The notes under the pieces: model-generated | Told to the model about the DNA's origin: nothing | What the model saw: only the letters and a program-made list of their open reading frames with translations | Database searches by the model: none | Program-made: the position numbers and the translations under genes | Assembly (NCBI GenBank): GCA_025210695.1 | Contig: JAOARE010000031.1 | Coordinates: 1-34,459, forward strand | Reading direction: 5' to 3' | DNA: 34,459 nt | Origin: Rickettsiales bacterium | GTDB taxonomy: Bacteria; Pseudomonadota; Alphaproteobacteria; Rickettsiales; CANDYO01 | Shown here: positions 27,630 through 34,459 of the stretch, one piece after another | Layout: each line of letters begins with the position of its first letter | How positions within the stretch are numbered: the stretch's first letter is position 1

Positions 27630-27935
27630 CTACCAACTTGATTTTATTACACCAGGCAATTTACCAGATGCAGCAAGCTCTCGCAACATATTTCTACAAA
27701 GCCCAAAAAAGCGGTAATTACCTCTTGGCCTACCAGTTACTGCACACCTTCTTCTAACCCTTACCAACGAACTATTTCTTGGTAACTTAGATAATTTCTG
27801 TACAGCAGCAAATCTTTCTTCCATAGGCAGATCTTTACTATAAATAATATCCTTTAACATAGATCTTTTTTTTATAGAACTAAATGCCTTAGCTGTTCTT
27901 TTTTTATTTTTATCAATCGAACTTACTTTTGCCAT
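27630..27935 (-). CDS. rpsN: 30S ribosomal protein S14
   Basis: 101 residues, the long form without the four-cysteine zinc site (only two cysteines, near 64 and 80). [13 protein letters not shown] at the start and [20 protein letters not shown] with the final [11 protein letters not shown] identify it. Standard position between rplE and rpsH. Confidence 0.97.
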   Translation of the reverse strand: MAKVSSIDKNKKRTAKAFSSIKKRSMLKDIIYSKDLPMEERFAAVQKLSKLPRNSSLVRVRRRCAVTGRPRGNYRFFGLCRNMLRELAASGKLPGVIKSSW

Positions 27936-27958
27936 ATTATTAAATACCTAAATCAAAG

Positions 27959-28495
27959 TTAATTAAACGGAAAATGCATAGCAGAAAGCAATGCCTTTGC
28001 TTCTAAATCTGTCTTTGCTGTTGTTACAATACTTATATCCATCCCTCGAATGACATCTATTTTATCATAATTTATTTCGGTAAAAACTATTTGCTCTTTC
28101 ACACCAAATGAAAAGTTTCCTCTACCATCACAGTTTTTAATCGTGAAAGGCCTTAAGTCTCTACATCTAGGTAAAGCTATTAAAATTAAACGCTCTAAGA
28201 ATTCATACATTCTTTTTCCACGAATTGTAACTTTACAACCAATTGGCATCTCAACTCTAGTTTTAAAAGCTGCATTTGCTTTTTTAGCCTTACAAATTAC
28301 TGGCTTCTGACCTGATATTAATGTCAGATCATTAATAGCATTGTTTATAATTTTACTATCCTTTACAGCTTCGCCTACACCCATATTAATACAAATTTTA
28401 GAAATTTTGGGAATTTCCATTTTGTTTTTATAGTTAAACTCAGCTTGTAACTTTTTTATAACTGTATCTTTATACAGTACATCAAAACGATCCAT
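27959..28495 (-). CDS. rplE: 50S ribosomal protein L5
   Basis: 178 residues; binds 5S rRNA in the central protuberance and touches P-site t[34 protein letters not shown] and [20 protein letters not shown] are diagnostic. AAGAGGAAAAC precedes the ATG at 28495. An 86-base spacer with two stem-loops separates it from rplX. Confidence 0.97.
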   Translation of the reverse strand: MDRFDVLYKDTVIKKLQAEFNYKNKMEIPKISKICINMGVGEAVKDSKIINNAINDLTLISGQKPVICKAKKANAAFKTRVEMPIGCKVTIRGKRMYEFLERLILIALPRCRDLRPFTIKNCDGRGNFSFGVKEQIVFTEINYDKIDVIRGMDISIVTTAKTDLEAKALLSAMHFPFN

Positions 28496-28519
28496 CTGTT
28501 TTCCTCTTAAAGTTTTGAT

Positions 28520-28580
28520 AAAACTTTTATAGTTTTTAGAATTATCTCCTAAAGTTAATCTATTCTATCACCACGATAGA
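28520..28580 (-). promoter_or_regulatory. two stem-loops in the long rplX-rplE spacer
   Basis: AAAACT/AGTTTT around TTTAT (28520-28536) and TCTATC/GATAGA around ACCAC (28564-28580) can form hairpins in the transcript; the second begins right after the rplX stop. Other spacers from tuf to rplO are 42 bases or less. The site corresponds to the S8 repressor-binding region of the E. coli spc operon, but I cannot confirm an S8 fold. Confidence 0.35.
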
Positions 28581-28581
28581 T

Positions 28582-28917
28582 TTATTTAGTTTCTAGCACT
28601 TCACCAGATTTCTTAGCCACTCTTACCTTCGTCCCATCTTCTAGAATTTTAAAAGATAGCTTGGTAGCTACTTTATTTATAGGATCCAAATAAGCAATAT
28701 TAGAAATTCTAATCTTAGCTTCTTTCTTTACAATTCCACCAGACTCTGTTCTAGTTGGCTTCTGATGCTTAGTTATAATATTAACACCCGAAACTAATGC
28801 ACGGCCCTCGGAAGGAAACATTTTTAATATTTCACCTGTTTTCCCTCTATCCTTGCCTGTGATTACTATAACTGGATCACCTTTTCTTAATTTTTGTTTT
28901 ACCATTGACTTCACCAT
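28582..28917 (-). CDS. rplX: 50S ribosomal protein L24
   Basis: 111 residues; an assembly initiator of the large subunit. The KOW motif is in KLRKGDPVIVITGKDRGKTG, followed by VSGVNIITKHQKPT. Two starts are possible, ATG 28917 with AGAGGT upstream and ATG 28905 with GGTGA upstream. It sits two bases after rplN. Confidence 0.95.
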   Translation of the reverse strand: MVKSMVKQKLRKGDPVIVITGKDRGKTGEILKMFPSEGRALVSGVNIITKHQKPTRTESGGIVKKEAKIRISNIAYLDPINKVATKLSFKILEDGTKVRVAKKSGEVLETK

Positions 28918-28919
28918 TA

Positions 28920-29288
28920 TTATAATACCTCTGGGGCTAAAGAAATAATTTTACTAAAATTTTTATTACGCAACTCTCTACTCACTGGCCCAAAAACACG
29001 AGTACCTATAGATTCTCCCTGTTTATTAATCAATACAACAGCGTTTGAGTCAAACTTAACATAGCTGCCATCACTGCGACGCACTTCTTTAGCAATTCTC
29101 ACAATAACAGCTCTATACTTCTCACCCTTCTTTACTTTTCCTCTAGGAACGGCAGACTTGACTGACACAACTATAACATCACCAATACTAGCAATCATTC
29201 TATGTGACCCACCTAAAACTTTAATACACTGCACTTGCTTTGCACCAGAATTATCAGCTACTTCTAGCCTTGTTTGCATCTGAATCAT
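28920..29288 (-). CDS. rplN: 50S ribosomal protein L14
   Basis: 122 residues; intersubunit bridge protein. [35 protein letters not shown] and [14 protein letters not shown] are diagnostic, and the length is exactly usual. Confidence 0.97.
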   Translation of the reverse strand: MIQMQTRLEVADNSGAKQVQCIKVLGGSHRMIASIGDVIVVSVKSAVPRGKVKKGEKYRAVIVRIAKEVRRSDGSYVKFDSNAVVLINKQGESIGTRVFGPVSRELRNKNFSKIISLAPEVL

Positions 29289-29314
29289 AACTTTTCCTCT
29301 TCCCTAATTATAAA

Positions 29315-29545
29315 TTAGGCATAAACCACATGCCATTTTTTTGTTTTTGAAACTGGAGTAGACTCAATAATTTTCACTGTATCACCCTCAACATAACGAT
29401 TTTCTGGATCATGAGCTGCATATTTTTTAAATACACTAACCGTTTTACCATATTTAGGATGAGAATACCTTCTCTCCACTTTTACAGATACTGTTTGTTC
29501 TGCTTTATTACTTACAACTATCCCCTGTAATATTTTCTTAGGCAT
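29315..29545 (-). CDS. rpsQ: 30S ribosomal protein S17
   Basis: 76 residues from the ATG at 29545, giving [25 protein letters not shown] lies five bases upstream inside the preceding gene; the in-frame ATG at 29557 has no such site. SHPKYGKTV and the C-terminal [13 protein letters not shown] are diagnostic. It overlaps rpmC by eight bases, so translation is probably coupled. Confidence 0.95.
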   Translation of the reverse strand: MPKKILQGIVVSNKAEQTVSVKVERRYSHPKYGKTVSVFKKYAAHDPENRYVEGDTVKIIESTPVSKTKKWHVVYA

Positions 29546-29747
29546 CACTTCCTCCATTTGAAGAAGACATTATATTTATCAATGTTTTAATTCTAGCAAC
29601 GGACTTTTTAACAACTGACACTCTAGATGTATTGCTTAAAGTTCCGTTAGTTTTTTGAAAGCGCAAATTGAATAACTCTTTCTTACTATTAGCAAGTAGA
29701 ACTGTTAGTTCATCTACGGTTTTACCTTTTAATTCAGCACTCTTCAT
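29538..29747 (-). CDS. rpmC: 50S ribosomal protein L29
   Basis: 69 residues of two long helices beside the tunnel exit, where SRP and trigger factor dock. [33 protein letters not shown] and [10 protein letters not shown] fit the family. Its end overlaps the rpsQ start, and it begins three bases after rplP. Confidence 0.95.
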   Translation of the reverse strand: MKSAELKGKTVDELTVLLANSKKELFNLRFQKTNGTLSNTSRVSVVKKSVARIKTLINIMSSSNGGSDA

Positions 29748-29750
29748 CGC

Positions 29751-30164
29751 TTAACTCCATACACGCTTAACAAATCTTGTTTTAATGGGTAATTTTGCAC
29801 CAGCTTTTTCAAAGGCAGCTCTAGCAATGTCTTCAGGAACACCATCTAACTCAAAAAGGACCTTACCTGGCTTTACTCTACATGCCCAATATTCTGGAGC
29901 ACCTTTACCTTTACCCATACGGACTTCAGCTGGTTTAGATGACACAGGAAGGTCTGGAAAAATCTTTATCCATAATTTCCCTTGACGCTTGATAAAACGA
30001 GTAATAACCCTTCTAGTTGCCTCAATTTGTCTTGCTGTTATTCTTTCAGGCTCTAACGCCTTTAATCCATAACTACCAAAAGCTAAACTAACACCAGCTT
30101 TAGCAAATCCATGAATTCTGCCTTTATGAGCTTTACGAAACTTTGTTTTCTTGGGACTTAACAT
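29751..30164 (-). CDS. rplP: 50S ribosomal protein L16
   Basis: 137 residues; organises the A-site tRNA arm near the peptidyl transferase centre. [42 protein letters not shown] (in overlapping parts) and [11 protein letters not shown] are diagnostic. The conserved arginine loop with [12 protein letters not shown] is intact. Confidence 0.97.
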   Translation of the reverse strand: MLSPKKTKFRKAHKGRIHGFAKAGVSLAFGSYGLKALEPERITARQIEATRRVITRFIKRQGKLWIKIFPDLPVSSKPAEVRMGKGKGAPEYWACRVKPGKVLFELDGVPEDIARAAFEKAGAKLPIKTRFVKRVWS

Positions 30165-30184
30165 ATGTTAAAACCTTTTTAAAA

Positions 30185-30838
30185 TTAAATACGTTTACTA
30201 TCTACTGATTCTTTTTTAACTGAATCACCTTTATATACCCACACCTTAACACCAATCACACCATAAGTGGTATTAGCTCTAGCTACTCCATATTCTATAT
30301 TAGCTCTTAAAGTATGAAGAGGAACCCTACCTTCACGATACCATTCCGTTCTAGCAATCTCCGCTCCTCCAAGACGACCAGCACAATTAACTCTGATACC
30401 CAAAGCACCAAATCTCAGAGCTGACTGCATCGACTTTTTCATTGCACGCCTAAAAGACACACGCTTTTCTAATTGTTGAGCTATTGACTCAGCAATTAAA
30501 ATCGCATTAGACTCTGGCCTCCTCACTTCAACAATATTAAGATGTATTTCACAGCTAGAAAGTTTAGTTAAATGAGCTTTTATCTTTTCAATATCAGCGC
30601 CTTTACGACCTATTACAACGCCAGGCTTAGCTGTATGAATTGTTATAACTAATTTTTTAACCAAGCGCTCAATTTCTACTCTAGCAATAGAAGCTTGCTC
30701 CAGAGCCTTCCTAATATAAGCTCTAATTTTTAAATCTTCATGAAGCTGAGCTGCGTATTCTTTATTTGCATACCAAACAGATTCTGTTTGCTGATTAACG
30801 CCAATTCGTAGCCCAATAGCATTTACTTTCTGACCCAT
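30185..30838 (-). CDS. rpsC: 30S ribosomal protein S3
   Basis: 217 residues; lines the mRNA entry channel with S4 and S5. [15 protein letters not shown] at the start, a KH-type domain with [13 protein letters not shown] (GRKG 77-80), and C-terminal [17 protein letters not shown] are diagnostic. Standard position between rplV and rplP. Confidence 0.97.
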   Translation of the reverse strand: MGQKVNAIGLRIGVNQQTESVWYANKEYAAQLHEDLKIRAYIRKALEQASIARVEIERLVKKLVITIHTAKPGVVIGRKGADIEKIKAHLTKLSSCEIHLNIVEVRRPESNAILIAESIAQQLEKRVSFRRAMKKSMQSALRFGALGIRVNCAGRLGGAEIARTEWYREGRVPLHTLRANIEYGVARANTTYGVIGVKVWVYKGDSVKKESVDSKRI

Positions 30839-30841
30839 GAG

Positions 30842-31213
30842 TTAACTCTCCTTAACTTCAATTAATTTAATTGATAGGTTACTAAAAGGCTTTTCAATTC
30901 TAAAACCTCTACCTCTTGCTCTCGCTCTAAAACGTTTCATTACTATCGCCTTACCAACTAAAACTTCCGCAACAAACAAATTATCAATATCTAAATTATG
31001 ATTGTTTTCTGCATTTGCTACAGCAGACTGCAAACACTTTAAAACATCTTTTGCTATTCTTTTCTTAGAAAAAGATAACTGCATTAATGCATTACTGACA
31101 TGTAAATTTCTAATTAACCCAGCCACTAATCCTAACTTACGTGGACTTACTCTTAGGTTATTTGACATTGCGCTAGATGTATTAGCCATATTTAAATTTT
31201 TTTCTGCTTTCAT
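30842..31213 (-). CDS. rplV: 50S ribosomal protein L22
   Basis: 123 residues from ATG 31213. [20 protein letters not shown] and the tunnel hairpin [16 protein letters not shown] identify it; this hairpin narrows the exit tunnel and is the site of macrolide resistance changes in other bacteria. The frame starts at GTG 31222, but ATG 31213 with GGTGG before it is a better start; a third candidate at 31189 has no ribosome site. Confidence 0.94.
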   Translation of the reverse strand: MKAEKNLNMANTSSAMSNNLRVSPRKLGLVAGLIRNLHVSNALMQLSFSKKRIAKDVLKCLQSAVANAENNHNLDIDNLFVAEVLVGKAIVMKRFRARARGRGFRIEKPFSNLSIKLIEVKES

Positions 31214-31221
31214 AACCACCA

Positions 31222-31497
31222 CTATTTCTTAGATTTTTTATCGCCACTATGGCCATTAAAAAGCCTTGTTGGTGAAAATTCACCAAATTTATGACCAACC
31301 ATTTCTTCACGAACAGTTACAGGTATGTGTTTTTTACCATTATAGACCATGAACGTTAAACCAACAAACATTGGAATAATCGTTGATCTTCTTGACCAAA
31401 TTTTTATCACCTCACGTTTGCCACTAGTAAGGATTTTAGTTGCTTTTTTTATAAGAAAACCATCAACAAACGGTCCTTTCCAAACTGATCTAGCCAT
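31222..31497 (-). CDS. rpsS: 30S ribosomal protein S19
   Basis: 91 residues; head protein that pairs with S13. [37 protein letters not shown]-type strand and [10 protein letters not shown] are diagnostic. Length normal. Confidence 0.97.
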   Translation of the reverse strand: MARSVWKGPFVDGFLIKKATKILTSGKREVIKIWSRRSTIIPMFVGLTFMVYNGKKHIPVTVREEMVGHKFGEFSPTRLFNGHSGDKKSKK

Positions 31498-31506
31498 ATA
31501 ACTTAC

Positions 31507-32346
31507 CTACTTTCTACCTTTCTCTGAACGTCTAGATCTAAGAATAAACTTAGACGTCAACTTATTCCTACGAGTCTTTTTACCCTTAGTTGATTTACCC
31601 CAAGGAGTACATGGATGCCTCCCTCCTGAAGTTCTACCTTCACCACCACCATGTGGGTGATCAATAGGATTCATCGCCACACCACGAACAACAGGCCTCC
31701 TACCAAGCCATCTATTTCTACCAGCCTTACCTATCATTATATTCTGCTGGTCAGAGTTAGAAACCACACCAATAGTAGCCATACAATCGATAGAAACAAC
31801 CCTTAACTCACCTGAGCGAAGCCTTAATTGAGCATAACCAACATCTTTACCAACTAGCTGAGCATAACAACCAGCTGATCTCGCAATCTGAGCACCTTTG
31901 CCAGGCTTCATTTCTATATTATGAACAATAGTTCCAATTGGAATGCTTTTTAATGGCAAAGCATTTCCTATTTTAATATCAACATTCACACCAGAAACAA
32001 CCTTATCACCAACAACTAGTTTTTGAGGGGCTATGATATAAGACATTTCTCCGTCTACGTATTTAATTAAGGCAATGAAAGCTGTACGATTTGGGTCATA
32101 CTCGATTCTCTCTATACTCGCTTCCACATCAATTTTATTACGCCTAAAATCAACAATACGATATTTTTGTTTATGACCGCCACCCTTATGCCAAGATGTA
32201 ATTCTACCTTGGTTATTTCTTCCACCAGTAGAATTCTTACCTACAGTTAAAGTTTTTAATGGCTTACCTTTCCACAACTTAGAACGATCAACTATAATAG
32301 TCCCACGAAGTGATGGCGTTACTGGATTAAACGTTTTTAAAGACAT
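31507..32346 (-). CDS. rplB: 50S ribosomal protein L2
   Basis: 279 residues; needed for subunit association and peptidyl transferase activity. The conserved [12 protein letters not shown] is at 226-237 with the key histidine at 230. [19 protein letters not shown] near residue 41 and the basic C-terminus are also typical. Confidence 0.98.
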   Translation of the reverse strand: MSLKTFNPVTPSLRGTIIVDRSKLWKGKPLKTLTVGKNSTGGRNNQGRITSWHKGGGHKQKYRIVDFRRNKIDVEASIERIEYDPNRTAFIALIKYVDGEMSYIIAPQKLVVGDKVVSGVNVDIKIGNALPLKSIPIGTIVHNIEMKPGKGAQIARSAGCYAQLVGKDVGYAQLRLRSGELRVVSIDCMATIGVVSNSDQQNIMIGKAGRNRWLGRRPVVRGVAMNPIDHPHGGGEGRTSGGRHPCTPWGKSTKGKKTRRNKLTSKFILRSRRSEKGRK

Positions 32347-32347
32347 T

Positions 32348-32647
32348 CTATACCCCTGATGTAAAATCTATTGTTTGGCCCTGCTTCAAAGTGACAACAG
32401 CTTTTTTTTGCCCTTTTCTAAACCCTTCACGGCCTTTGAACATTTTTCTTTTTCCTTTAAGATTAGACATATTCACTTGCAAAACCTGAACATTAAATAT
32501 AGCCTCAACAGCTTTTTTAACCTTGTTCTTATTAGCGAAAGGAGAAACCTCAAAAGAAAACTTACCTAATTCCGTAACAGCCGCAGCTTTTTCAGTAATT
32601 ATAGGTTTTTTAATAATATCATAATAATCTGCATTTATCGTAGTCAT
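32348..32647 (-). CDS. rplW: 50S ribosomal protein L23
   Basis: 99 residues; tunnel-exit docking site for trigger factor and [23 protein letters not shown] and [17 protein letters not shown] are diagnostic. Its ATG overlaps the rplD stop by one base, and rplB follows after one base. Confidence 0.96.
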   Translation of the reverse strand: MTTINADYYDIIKKPIITEKAAAVTELGKFSFEVSPFANKNKVKKAVEAIFNVQVLQVNMSNLKGKRKMFKGREGFRKGQKKAVVTLKQGQTIDFTSGV

Positions 32648-33267
32648 TACTGTAACCTTTCCTCCAAAGCGCTTAATGCTTCCGTAGTTAATATTACTAC
32701 ATCATGCTTTAAAATATCATAAACATTCGCACCAATAGTTGGCAAAATATCAATATTCATTAAATTATCTGCTGCCCTCATAAAATTTCGGTCCGTCATT
32801 TTTCCATCAATTAATAAAATTGACTTACAAGCAAAATTATTTAACTTAACATTCAACAAAGATGTTTTTGGCTCACTCAACACAGCACGATCCAAAACTA
32901 TCAACTTCTTATCAGCTAACTTACTAGACAATGCTATTTTTAAACCTAACTTTCTAACTTTTTTAGGCAAATTAGTTTCATGCGAACGAACTACAGGCCC
33001 AAAAATCACTGCTCCACCCTTGCATTGAGGAGCTCGTAAAGTTCCTAGGCGAGCATTACCTGTACCTTTCTGCTTATAAGGCTTTTTGCCAGTCCCCGAA
33101 ACCTCACTCAAACCTTTTGTCTTATGGGTACCACTTTGCTTTCTTGATCTCTGCCAATTAACTACACTATGCAATATATCAGACCTAATTGCCTGACCAT
33201 AAATGTCTTCTTTCAGAGATACTTCGCCTACCACTTGATTATCTAAATTTCTAACTGCAACTTTCAT
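32647..33267 (-). CDS. rplD: 50S ribosomal protein L4
   Basis: 206 residues from ATG 33267, preceded by GGAGAG seven bases upstream; the longest frame begins at a TTG 27 bases earlier. The long tunnel loop is recognisable in GTGKKPYKQKGTGNARLG and GGAVIFGP. In enterobacteria L4 also represses the S10 operon through its leader; that leader is outside this window. Confidence 0.95.
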   Translation of the reverse strand: MKVAVRNLDNQVVGEVSLKEDIYGQAIRSDILHSVVNWQRSRKQSGTHKTKGLSEVSGTGKKPYKQKGTGNARLGTLRAPQCKGGAVIFGPVVRSHETNLPKKVRKLGLKIALSSKLADKKLIVLDRAVLSEPKTSLLNVKLNNFACKSILLIDGKMTDRNFMRAADNLMNIDILPTIGANVYDILKHDVVILTTEALSALEERLQ

Positions 33268-33301
33268 TGAGCCACTCTCCATCATTATTCTCAATTTTCA
33301 T

Positions 33302-33976
33302 TTAACCTTGAACCAAGGTAGGACGTGGTGCAGCCTTTGGTAAAGCTTTTTTTACTGCATCTTTAATTAACACATAATTGTCCTTATGTCCAGGCACGGC
33401 ACCCTTAATACCGATTAAATTTTTCTCTTGATCAACAAACATAACTTTTAAATTTTGAGCTGTAACTCTTTTAGATCCCATTTGCCCAGGCATTTTCTTA
33501 CCTTTCGCTACCTTACCAGGATCTTGACACTGACCAGACGAACCACCAGAACGATGAGCTATAGAAACACCATGACTTGCTTTCAAACCACGAAAATTCC
33601 ACCTTTTCATCCAACCAGAAAAACCTTTACCAATACTAGTTCCAGTCACATCAACAAACTGACCAACAACAAAATGCCCCGCTGTTAAATTAGAACCTGC
33701 ACCTACTACATCTTGTTCATCTACTCTAAACTCCACTAATTTTCGTTTAGGAGCAACACTATTTTTTGCAAAATGACCTTTTAAAGGATTAGTTAAGTTT
33801 TTGAGCTTTACCGCACCTGTGCCAACCTGTAACGCAGAATAACCCGCAACATCGTGATTCAGAACTTGCACAACTTGACAATCTTCAACCTTCAATAAAG
33901 TAACAGCAGTTACTGCTCCACCCTCATCATAGATGGTTGTCATACCCATTTTTTTTGCAATTAAACCCGTTCTCAT
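33302..33976 (-). CDS. rplC: 50S ribosomal protein L3
   Basis: 224 residues; one of the first proteins to assemble at the 3' end of 23S r[42 protein letters not shown] (in overlapping parts) and GQCQDPGKVAKGKKMPGQMG are diagnostic, including the conserved glutamine region. Its ATG overlaps the rpsJ stop by one base. Confidence 0.97.
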   Translation of the reverse strand: MRTGLIAKKMGMTTIYDEGGAVTAVTLLKVEDCQVVQVLNHDVAGYSALQVGTGAVKLKNLTNPLKGHFAKNSVAPKRKLVEFRVDEQDVVGAGSNLTAGHFVVGQFVDVTGTSIGKGFSGWMKRWNFRGLKASHGVSIAHRSGGSSGQCQDPGKVAKGKKMPGQMGSKRVTAQNLKVMFVDQEKNLIGIKGAVPGHKDNYVLIKDAVKKALPKAAPRPTLVQG

Positions 33977-34296
33977 TACTGATCTCCAACTAGCTTGATT
34001 TCTACACCTACCCCAGCTGCAAGATCAACCTTCATAAGAGACTCAACAGTTTGGGAAGTAGAATAACTTATTATAACTAAACGCATATAAGTCCGTATTT
34101 CAAATTGCTCACGAGACTTCTTATCAATGTGCGGCGAACGATTTACTGTAAACCTTTTAATTCTTCTTGGCAATGGTATCGGACCACTTATTTCAGCGCC
34201 AGTTCTATTAACCGTAGCAACTATCTCTTTAGTAGCCTTATCGAGCAACTCGTGATCAAACGCTTTTAATCTAATTATAATTTTTTGATTGTTCAT
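33976..34296 (-). CDS. rpsJ: 30S ribosomal protein S10
   Basis: 106 residues from ATG 34296. Head protein that also acts as NusE in transcription antitermination. [38 protein letters not shown] and the [12 protein letters not shown] loop are diagnostic. The longest frame begins at a TTG six codons earlier. It follows tuf by 21 bases, the tuf-rpsJ order seen in Rickettsiales. Confidence 0.96.
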   Translation of the reverse strand: MNNQKIIIRLKAFDHELLDKATKEIVATVNRTGAEISGPIPLPRRIKRFTVNRSPHIDKKSREQFEIRTYMRLVIISYSTSQTVESLMKVDLAAGVGVEIKLVGDQ

Positions 34297-34317
34297 CGTT
34301 TTTAACAACCCCAATAT

Positions 34318-34459
34318 TTATTTTAAAATTTTAGCAACAACGCCAGCACCAACAGTGCGACCACCTTCACGAATAGCAAATCTTAAGCCTTCATCCATTG
34401 CGATAGGAGATATTAATTCAACTTTTAAGTTTACGTTATCTCCTGGCATTACCATTTCT
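34318..34459 (-). CDS. tuf: elongation factor Tu, C-terminal fragment
   Basis: Only the last 46 or so codons are in the window; the rest lies beyond the right edge. [20 protein letters not shown] and [20 protein letters not shown] are the end of EF-Tu domain 3, which holds aminoacyl-tRNA. The stop is TAA at 34318-34320. The fragment is cut by the window, not by a mutation. Confidence 0.97.
   Translation of the reverse strand, partial: EMVMPGDNVNLKVELISPIAMDEGLRFAIREGGRTVGAGVVAKILK

Overview
This AT-rich window looks like the chromosome of a Rickettsiales-type alphaproteobacterium (an obligate or facultative intracellular bacterium). The evidence is as follows. The S10, spc and alpha ribosomal operons are fused and preceded directly by tuf. 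rpsD is absent from the alpha operon. The F0 ATP synthase genes are a separate block in the alphaproteobacterial order atpI-atpB-atpE-b'-b, without F1 genes. An NDUFAF5-like methyltransferase is present. Host-interaction-type genes (a secreted GT32 glycosyltransferase, an ankyrin-like protein and a long Lys/Glu-rich helical protein) are scattered among housekeeping genes. I cannot place it to genus from the sequence alone.

Layout. 1-754: a truncated MFS transporter (minus). 919-2820: an unrecognised 633-residue helical protein with internal repeats (plus). 2831-3520: an OmpR/PhoB-type response regulator with an eroded receiver (minus). 3610-5910: the F0 ATP synthase operon (minus), driven by a near-consensus promoter at 5952-5980. 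5992-7839: a secreted double GT32 glycosyltransferase whose second half has lost the catalytic residues (minus). 7988-12573: dnaB, alr, a shortened lysC and a FabK/nitronate monooxygenase-family gene (plus). 12574-14664: an ankyrin-like protein and folC (minus). 14794-14869: tRNA-Ala(GGC) with its own promoter. 15023-20426: a small ORF, radC, gyrB, a GNAT acetyltransferase, a PAP2 phosphatase and an NDUFAF5-like methyltransferase on mixed strands. A perfect bidirectional terminator at 20437-20473 separates these from the ribosomal cluster. 20495-34459: rplQ-rpoA-rpsK-rpsM-adk-secY-rplO-rpmD-rpsE-rplR-rplF-rpsH-rpsN-rplE-rplX-rplN-rpsQ-rpmC-rplP-rpsC-rplV-rpsS-rplB-rplW-rplD-rplC-rpsJ-tuf', all on the minus strand.

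How it works together. The right half is core translation, transcription, Sec export and adenylate metabolism, with apparent internal promoters before secY and before rpsM. The alr-lysC pair feeds D-alanine and (through aspartyl-phosphate) diaminopimelate into peptidoglycan. dnaB, gyrB and radC are DNA maintenance genes. The accessory genes are the more unusual content. The best candidates for something undescribed are the secreted catalytic-plus-pseudocatalytic glycosyltransferase and the repeat-containing helical protein with a basic C-terminus. Several start codons were moved from the longest reading frame to an internal ATG or GTG because a clear Shine-Dalgarno sequence sits just upstream. 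No stretch over 300 bases lacks a gene. I saw no CRISPR array, insertion sequence or rRNA.
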